In this document: positions 59,218 through 64,000 of the stretch, piece by piece
How positions within the stretch are numbered: the first letter of the stretch is position 1
How the letters are laid out: each line of letters begins with the position of its first letter
Assembly (NCBI RefSeq): GCF_000189275.1
Contig: NZ_AEVT01000090.1
Location: 1-64,000, forward strand
Reading direction: 5' to 3'
Source of the DNA: Vibrio sinaloensis DSM 21326
GTDB taxonomy: Bacteria; Pseudomonadota; Gammaproteobacteria; Enterobacterales; Vibrionaceae
Length of the DNA: 64,000 nt
Notes under the pieces: generated by a model
Told to the model about the DNA's origin: nothing
What the model saw: the letters and a program-made list of their open reading frames with translations, nothing else
Databases searched by the model: none
Program-made: the position numbers and the translations under genes

Positions 59218-60393
59218 CTATTTCTGAGCAAGCAACAACACGTCTCGAATAGTGCTGGCCATTTTTGCTACTTCTTCACTAGTAAGTGTAGGGTGTACTA
59301 GAAACATTAGACTCGTTTCGCCAAGTACTTTTGCGTTAGTTAACCGATTGACAGGGCGCCAATGCGTGTTGTCAAACGCTCTCTCTAAATACACTTCTGA
59401 GCAACTACCCTGGTAAGCTGGGACACCATGCTCAACGATAGTTTCTACTATGCGATCTCGTGTCCACCCTTCTGCAAGGTTCTCAGGCTCTACAAACAGA
59501 TAATGTTTGTACTCGGCGTGCTCGCTGTATTCCGGGACATCAACTCGGCGAACTACAGTAAGATCAGCTACCGCATCATCGATTTGTGCTGCATTCGCCT
59601 GTCGTTGCGCTGTCCAATCTGCCATACGAGCCAGCTGGATGCGACCAATCACTGCTTGCATTTCTGTCATTCGCCAGTTGGTACCAAAAGATTCATGCAA
59701 CCAACGAAAACCCGGTGGATGCTCGCGGTTGTATATCGCATCAAAACTCTTACCGTGATCTTTATATGACCACATGGATGACCACAAAGCCTTATCATTG
59801 GTTGTCACCATGCCGCCTTCACCACCAGTTGTCATGACTTTATCTTGGCAGAAGGACCACGCACCAATATGGCCAATAGTACCAACACTACGGCCTTTGT
59901 ATTTGGCCCCATGCGCTTGAGCACAATCTTCAACCACGTAAAAACCGTGCTCTTTCGACAGGGCCATAATGGCATCCATCTCTGCTGGCATGCCAGCAAG
60001 GTGCACCACGATCACCGCTTTTGTTTTTGGCGTGAGTACCGCTTGTATCGATTCTGCCGTAATCGCTTGGCTGTTTAAGTCTACATCCGCAAAAATTGGT
60101 GCAGCACCGGAAGTCACAATTGACGAAGCTGAAGCAAGGAAGGTCCTTGGTGTGGTAATCACCTCGTCACCCTCACCTACGCCTAAAGCTTTCAATGCCA
60201 CGTCGAGTGCAAGTGTGCCATTGCCAAGCGCAATCGCGTATTCGCAACCAGTCCATGCCGCGAACTCTTTCTCGAACTCACGACACTCGTTACCTGTCCA
60301 GTAATTTACTTTGTTTGACAGTAGCACACGGCTCACTGCATCCGCCTCTTCTTGAGTAAAAGAAGGCCATGGAGAAAATGGGGTATTAAGCAC
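59218..60393 (-). CDS. DegT/DnrJ/EryC1/StrS sugar aminotransferase (PglE-like)
   Basis: PLP enzyme of 391 residues that should aminate the 4-keto sugar made by the neighbouring dehydratase. The PLP-binding Lys185 lies in SFCQDKVMTTGGEGG; ALGNGTLALDVALKALG and VEDCAQAHGAKYKG are family motifs. Full length. The order dehydratase, aminotransferase, acetyltransferase, sugar transferase matches the bacillosamine route of Campylobacter pgl. Amino donor and exact product are not proven. Confidence 0.9.
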   Translation of the reverse strand: MLNTPFSPWPSFTQEEADAVSRVLLSNKVNYWTGNECREFEKEFAAWTGCEYAIALGNGTLALDVALKALGVGEGDEVITTPRTFLASASSIVTSGAAPIFADVDLNSQAITAESIQAVLTPKTKAVIVVHLAGMPAEMDAIMALSKEHGFYVVEDCAQAHGAKYKGRSVGTIGHIGAWSFCQDKVMTTGGEGGMVTTNDKALWSSMWSYKDHGKSFDAIYNREHPPGFRWLHESFGTNWRMTEMQAVIGRIQLARMADWTAQRQANAAQIDDAVADLTVVRRVDVPEYSEHAEYKHYLFVEPENLAEGWTRDRIVETIVEHGVPAYQGSCSEVYLERAFDNTHWRPVNRLTNAKVLGETSLMFLVHPTLTSEEVAKMASTIRDVLLLAQK

Positions 60394-60412
60394 GATGTCA
60401 CCTAATAAATGG

Positions 60413-61045
60413 TTATTGTCCTGATTTGATAAGCATATGAGCAGGAGAGCCCACTACGGTTTGAAAGTCTGGTACGTGGTTGATTACCGTCGTGCCCGCG
60501 CCAACAACAGCATCACGACCAATGACGACAAGTTGTTTCAATTGGCTACCGATCCCTATCCAAGAATTTTCGCCAACTTCTACACCGCCAGCTAAGCTTG
60601 CATTGGGACTTATGTGAACGCCTTCAGCCAGCCTACAATCATGTTCTACGACGGAGCTTGTGTTAATGATGCAGCTCGCTTCAATATGGCTGAATGGGTT
60701 CACGACTGCGTTTGCCATCACCACGGTTCCTGCTTTGATGTTTGCGTATTTACTGATTACTGCACTTGGATGAGCGAGCAAATTGAAGTTCGCTCCTGCG
60801 GCACTCAACTCACGTTGTTTCGCACAGCGTGTCGCGTTATGGCCAATGGCAACCACGACCATATCGTATTCGCTTGCCGTTGCCAAAAGTGCAACAGTAT
60901 CACCAGATACGTCCCAATGCTCAACAGAGGTTAAACTGGGCCAGCGATCATCAAAAAATGAGATATTTTGATAGCCGTTTAGCTCTGCAATTTCTGCAAC
61001 AACCTTGCCATGTCCACTGGCTCCTAAAATGGCGCAGCTTTTCAT
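60413..61045 (-). CDS. Sugar O/N-acyltransferase, left-handed beta helix (PglD/NeuD-like)
   Basis: 210 residues: a nucleotide-sugar-binding Rossmann-like N-terminus (CAILGASGHGKVVAEIAELNG), then a hexapeptide-repeat beta helix (about 95-195, VVEHDCRLAEGVHISPNASLAGG with the conserved His-Asp). PglD-type enzymes N-acetylate the 4-amino group of the UDP-amino sugar. Its start overlaps the end of the sugar transferase gene by four bases (ATGA), so translation is coupled. Confidence 0.9.
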   Translation of the reverse strand: MKSCAILGASGHGKVVAEIAELNGYQNISFFDDRWPSLTSVEHWDVSGDTVALLATASEYDMVVVAIGHNATRCAKQRELSAAGANFNLLAHPSAVISKYANIKAGTVVMANAVVNPFSHIEASCIINTSSVVEHDCRLAEGVHISPNASLAGGVEVGENSWIGIGSQLKQLVVIGRDAVVGAGTTVINHVPDFQTVVGSPAHMLIKSGQ

Positions 61046-61653
61046 GATTGGCGACTACCTTGTTCTTTTGAGCCTGTAAATGGCTCTATGGTGACATGGC
61101 CGTCTGCAGATATTCCTTCCTTTACGAAGACCTTTTTAACCGTCAGGAAAAGAATCTTAATATCTAACCACAATGTTTTGTTATCTACGTACCAAACATC
61201 TAGGGCAAACTTTTCTTCCCAGCTAATCGCATTTCGGCCATTGATTTGAGCCCAGCCAGTCACTCCGGGACGAACATCATGTCGCCTTGCTTGCTCTCTG
61301 CTGTAAAGCGGAAGATACTGCATGAGCAACGGACGAGGCCCAACTAAGCTCATTTCCCCTTTTAAAACATTCCAGAGTTCTGGAAGTTCATCTAAGCTGC
61401 TGTTTCTTAACTTATCGCCCAAAGGAGTCATGCGCTCAGAATCCGGTAGCGGACTCCCTTGTTGATCCACCGCATCCTTCATAGTGCGAAACTTCACCAT
61501 TTCAAAAGGTTTTCCGTTTAAACCCGGACGCGTTTGACGAAACAGAACCGGAGAACCCAGGTTTTCACGAATCTTCCAAGCGACTAAAGCAATAATAGGA
61601 GATAACAGAATAAGCGCGATAAGAGACGCGAGAAAATCAAACAGTCTTTTCAT
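61042..61653 (-). CDS. Initiating sugar-1-phosphate transferase (PglC-like)
   Basis: 203-residue monotopic phosphoglycosyl transferase that transfers a sugar phosphate from the UDP-sugar to undecaprenyl phosphate, starting repeat-unit assembly. One N-terminal re-entrant helix (LFDFLASLIALILLSPIIAL) then the catalytic motif KFRTMKD, LRNSSLDELPELWNVLKGEMSLVGPRP and RPGVTGWAQINGRN. The small size matches PglC rather than the large WbaP/WcaJ types. It overlaps the upstream glycosyltransferase gene by 17 bases. Confidence 0.93.
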   Translation of the reverse strand: MKRLFDFLASLIALILLSPIIALVAWKIRENLGSPVLFRQTRPGLNGKPFEMVKFRTMKDAVDQQGSPLPDSERMTPLGDKLRNSSLDELPELWNVLKGEMSLVGPRPLLMQYLPLYSREQARRHDVRPGVTGWAQINGRNAISWEEKFALDVWYVDNKTLWLDIKILFLTVKKVFVKEGISADGHVTIEPFTGSKEQGSRQS

Positions 61654-62911
61654 CTTTCACCTCTGATACATGGTTGTCTGTCGCATTACCCTCTTCTGCA
61701 TTAACGCCAGTCACCCAATCAACCCATTTATCAGCCAATAGCACGCGGTCAAACTGGCTCTCTGCAAGTTGGCGTGCATTGGCTCCCATCAAGGTAAGGG
61801 CTTCTTTTTGATTGGCAGCTTTTTCTAAGGCATCAGCGAAAGCACTCGGGTCGTCTGGCTGAACCGCAAATCCGCATTGCGTTTGCTCAATCATTCCAGC
61901 CAACCAGCCCGGGTAGTTGTTTATCACTGGTAGACCCGAAGAGATATAATCGAAGAACTTATTAGGCGATGTGCCGTAATAAAAGGCCGGTATATTCGCC
62001 AGTACTTGCATACCTACATCTGCACTTGCCATCAAACCAGATAACTTCTGCTTATTTACTGGAGGGTGAAACACCACATTGTTCAACTCAAGCTCTTTCG
62101 CTCTTCTCTCCAACTCGGGCTTTAATTTACCTTGCCCGACTAAAGCTAGCTTAATGTCCTTTCGACCACGTTTCTGTAGCTCCACTGCCGCATTTAAAAC
62201 GGCATCAAGGCCATTTGCCATTCCATGGGTTCCAGTGAAAATCGCCATCAGATCTGTTTCTTTCACGCCTTCCGGGCGCCAAGGTTCACTTGGCTGACTA
62301 AAGATAGACAAATCACAACCATTTGGCACCATGGCTATTTTACTTTCGTCCACGCCACGCTTTTTAATGCCATCAACAATGCCAGGAGATAAGCCAATAC
62401 AACGATGCGCACTTCGGTAAGATGCCCACTCTAAAAATGACATCAAACTAAGAATGACTGGGTTTTTAATAACCCCCATTTCTTTGGGCAGTTCTGGCCA
62501 TAAATCTCTCACTTCAAAAACAAATGGTTTGCCGCGTAACCAACGAGCAAAGATACCCGGGATGCCCGCTGTCAGAGGTGTTGTGGTTGCAAACAATACA
62601 TCGTATTTTTCAGTAAAGGCAAGGCCAATACTTTTTAAGGCAAACTTAATAAACGTCATACTGCGTTTAATAAAACCATCTGAGTTTGAGTAAGCCAAAT
62701 CAAACTCTATGATTCGAATGCCATCGACGATACCTTCACGCTTGCCAGAAACAAAGGCCGAATCTAAACCCGTCTCTCCACCACCGTAGGTGCCGCAGAC
62801 CATAGTCACATGATGCCCATGATGAATTAGGCGCTTAGCCATTTCATAGGAACGGATCCCTGTTGAACCTTTCGGTGTAGAAAAGTGTTGATGAAAATAA
62901 AGAATATTCAT
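61637..62911 (-). CDS. Family-4 glycosyltransferase
   Basis: 424-residue GT-B enzyme. MNILYFHQHFSTPKGSTGIRSYEMAKRL is the usual N-terminus, and the C-terminal domain holds FTGTHGMANGLDAVLNAA and TSPNKFFDYISSGLPVI with the E/D-rich donor site. It probably adds the second sugar to the lipid-linked first residue (PglA-like position), but donor and linkage are unknown. It overlaps its neighbours by 4 and 17 bases, showing a tight operon. Confidence 0.9.
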   Translation of the reverse strand: MNILYFHQHFSTPKGSTGIRSYEMAKRLIHHGHHVTMVCGTYGGGETGLDSAFVSGKREGIVDGIRIIEFDLAYSNSDGFIKRSMTFIKFALKSIGLAFTEKYDVLFATTTPLTAGIPGIFARWLRGKPFVFEVRDLWPELPKEMGVIKNPVILSLMSFLEWASYRSAHRCIGLSPGIVDGIKKRGVDESKIAMVPNGCDLSIFSQPSEPWRPEGVKETDLMAIFTGTHGMANGLDAVLNAAVELQKRGRKDIKLALVGQGKLKPELERRAKELELNNVVFHPPVNKQKLSGLMASADVGMQVLANIPAFYYGTSPNKFFDYISSGLPVINNYPGWLAGMIEQTQCGFAVQPDDPSAFADALEKAANQKEALTLMGANARQLAESQFDRVLLADKWVDWVTGVNAEEGNATDNHVSEVKDEKTV

Positions 62912-64000
62912 AAATGAAATTGATACTCTGTTGTAATTTTGCCATCTGACGAAATCTCCACCTCAAGAACAGGAATAGAGCTTTCTTGGTAGTAATAACG
63001 AGACTCTCTGCCTTCTACGATCTCTAAGCGGTCAATCTTTACATCACTATTGATTAAGATGTTGTGATTACCATTGGTCACTTTTTGTTCCTGAACTTGC
63101 CAATCGTCAGGAGTTAGCCGCCAACGAAGAACTGCTTTATTTTTAAGGCCCCTCACTTGATCTTCTACCGTCAAAGACATTTCCGTAAGGGAGACTTCTC
63201 TATGATGCTCACAGCCCAAACAATCACGGTATCCCGCTTCTCCAGTAAGCTGACGCTCATCAAAGTTGACGTTCTTTGCTTTTAACCAAGCACCTAACAA
63301 AAAGCGGCTAAGCCTTGGCATTTGCTCGTGTCCGTCAAATTGGATGGTATTATGACTTTGTGTACCACCGTAGTAGTCGATATAGCCTTGGCCTGCGTTG
63401 TAGCTGAACGTGCCACCATCGCGTAACAGATTGACCCCATCACGCCATAAGTCCACATGAAGCGCATCATTTTGGGCGGGTCTAAACCGAAACTTGGGAT
63501 AGTTAAATAAAGCAAATGTTCCCGATTGATTTCTTAGACCGATATAGCCACCGTGCTCAAAATGAAACGATGCTGGTGTTTGTAAGTTTTTTTGCGGTTT
63601 TCGTAACTGCAGCAGTGCAAGGGCTTCATCATAATCCCCACCTTCCTGCCATGCGCATGCTTGAAGGAACACGACAGAAGCAAGCTGAACAGATGGACGA
63701 AAATCTCGATAGTCGGTATCCGTTAACTGCAATAAACGAGCACCATCGTTATGACCTAAGTTCGGCGCATCACCTGTTGATGTGTCAATTAACTGATAAA
63801 GCCACTGCGTTGCCAGACTTACCCTTTTTGTCAGCTCTGTTGAAAATGGGGGAAGATCTAGTTCTCGACGCCAAAGCTCAGCCATAGAGTAGGTGTCTAG
63901 CATTACCCTGTGATAGTTCACCGAATACTGACTAAAGGTTCCATCTTTAGCAATAAGATGCTTGGCTCGGTTTTCTAACCATTTTCTCCCCAACTTTTGC
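62908..64000 (-). CDS. Heparinase II/III-like protein (partial, runs off the window)
   Basis: At least 364 residues of the C-terminal part of a heparinase II/III-type protein: an alpha-helical toroid region (KDGTFSQYSVNYHRVMLDTYSMAELW) followed by a beta-sandwich with DGGTFSYNAGQGY and GTQSHNTIQFDGHEQM. The frame is open to the last base, so the start lies beyond 64000; the TTG at 63993 is not a real start. Such proteins in capsule loci may be lyases or uronyl epimerases of the polymer. It is upstream of, and overlaps, the glycosyltransferase gene in the same operon. Confidence 0.85.
   Translation of the reverse strand, partial: QKLGRKWLENRAKHLIAKDGTFSQYSVNYHRVMLDTYSMAELWRRELDLPPFSTELTKRVSLATQWLYQLIDTSTGDAPNLGHNDGARLLQLTDTDYRDFRPSVQLASVVFLQACAWQEGGDYDEALALLQLRKPQKNLQTPASFHFEHGGYIGLRNQSGTFALFNYPKFRFRPAQNDALHVDLWRDGVNLLRDGGTFSYNAGQGYIDYYGGTQSHNTIQFDGHEQMPRLSRFLLGAWLKAKNVNFDERQLTGEAGYRDCLGCEHHREVSLTEMSLTVEDQVRGLKNKAVLRWRLTPDDWQVQEQKVTNGNHNILINSDVKIDRLEIVEGRESRYYYQESSIPVLEVEISSDGKITTEYQFHL

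Overview
The window looks like chromosomal DNA of a marine Vibrio (Vibrionaceae, Gammaproteobacteria). The evidence is gene content and order: an arginine deiminase cluster beside pyrL-pyrBI and a second argR-type gene; the two-subunit DUF4212/VC_2705-type sodium:solute symporter; a CrbS-type transporter-histidine kinase near acs; the accBC-prmA-dusB-fis and purHD-hupA-yjaG neighbourhoods shared with enterics; and groESL with a sigma32-like promoter. Nearly everything is compact, with clear ribosome sites and hairpin terminators. I see no insertion sequence, prophage, CRISPR array, tRNA or rRNA.

Region 1 (1-8.2 kb): arginine and pyrimidine metabolism. A YfcC-type transporter (reading frame broken at a run of A), arcA, arcC and an argF/arcB-type ornithine carbamoyltransferase make up the arginine deiminase route. 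Then comes pyrBI with its leader peptide and attenuator, and an ArgR paralogue.

Region 2 (8.3-24.1 kb): dsbD, then a cluster centred on acetate: a LuxR-type response regulator (probable CrbR), marC, the DUF4212/symporter pair, an unknown membrane-anchored protein, the hybrid kinase CrbS, an MFS permease, a cNMP/CBS/DUF294 protein, a DEDDh exonuclease and acs. Together they would sense acetate, import it and activate it to acetyl-CoA.

Region 3 (24.4-43.2 kb): housekeeping genes. These are aroQ, accBC, prmA, dusB-fis, a diguanylate cyclase, a ZntR-like regulator, purHD, a DUF1481 lipoprotein, hupA, a CNNM/CBS protein, yjaG, a 2-hydroxyacid dehydrogenase, a uracil-DNA-glycosylase-family protein, ugd, groESL and a DUF3135 protein.

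Region 4 (43.2-64 kb): cell-surface polysaccharide. A wza-wzb-wzc export set is followed by a yjbEFGH-like set and an orphan lipoprotein. Four housekeeping genes (pssA, a GNAT gene, murB, birA) interrupt. On the minus strand lies a cassette resembling Campylobacter PglF-E-D-C plus a family-4 glycosyltransferase and a heparinase-like protein that runs off the end. The sugar genes would make and load an N-acetylated diamino sugar, and Wza/Wzb/Wzc with the YjbEFGH-like proteins may export the polymer. The most unusual items are the slippery-site frameshift at the left end, two strongly structured spacers inside operons (arcC-argF and purH-purD), the altered arginine pocket of ArgR, the calcium-loop-like insertion in the symporter, and the DUF294/exonuclease pair embedded in the acetate cluster.
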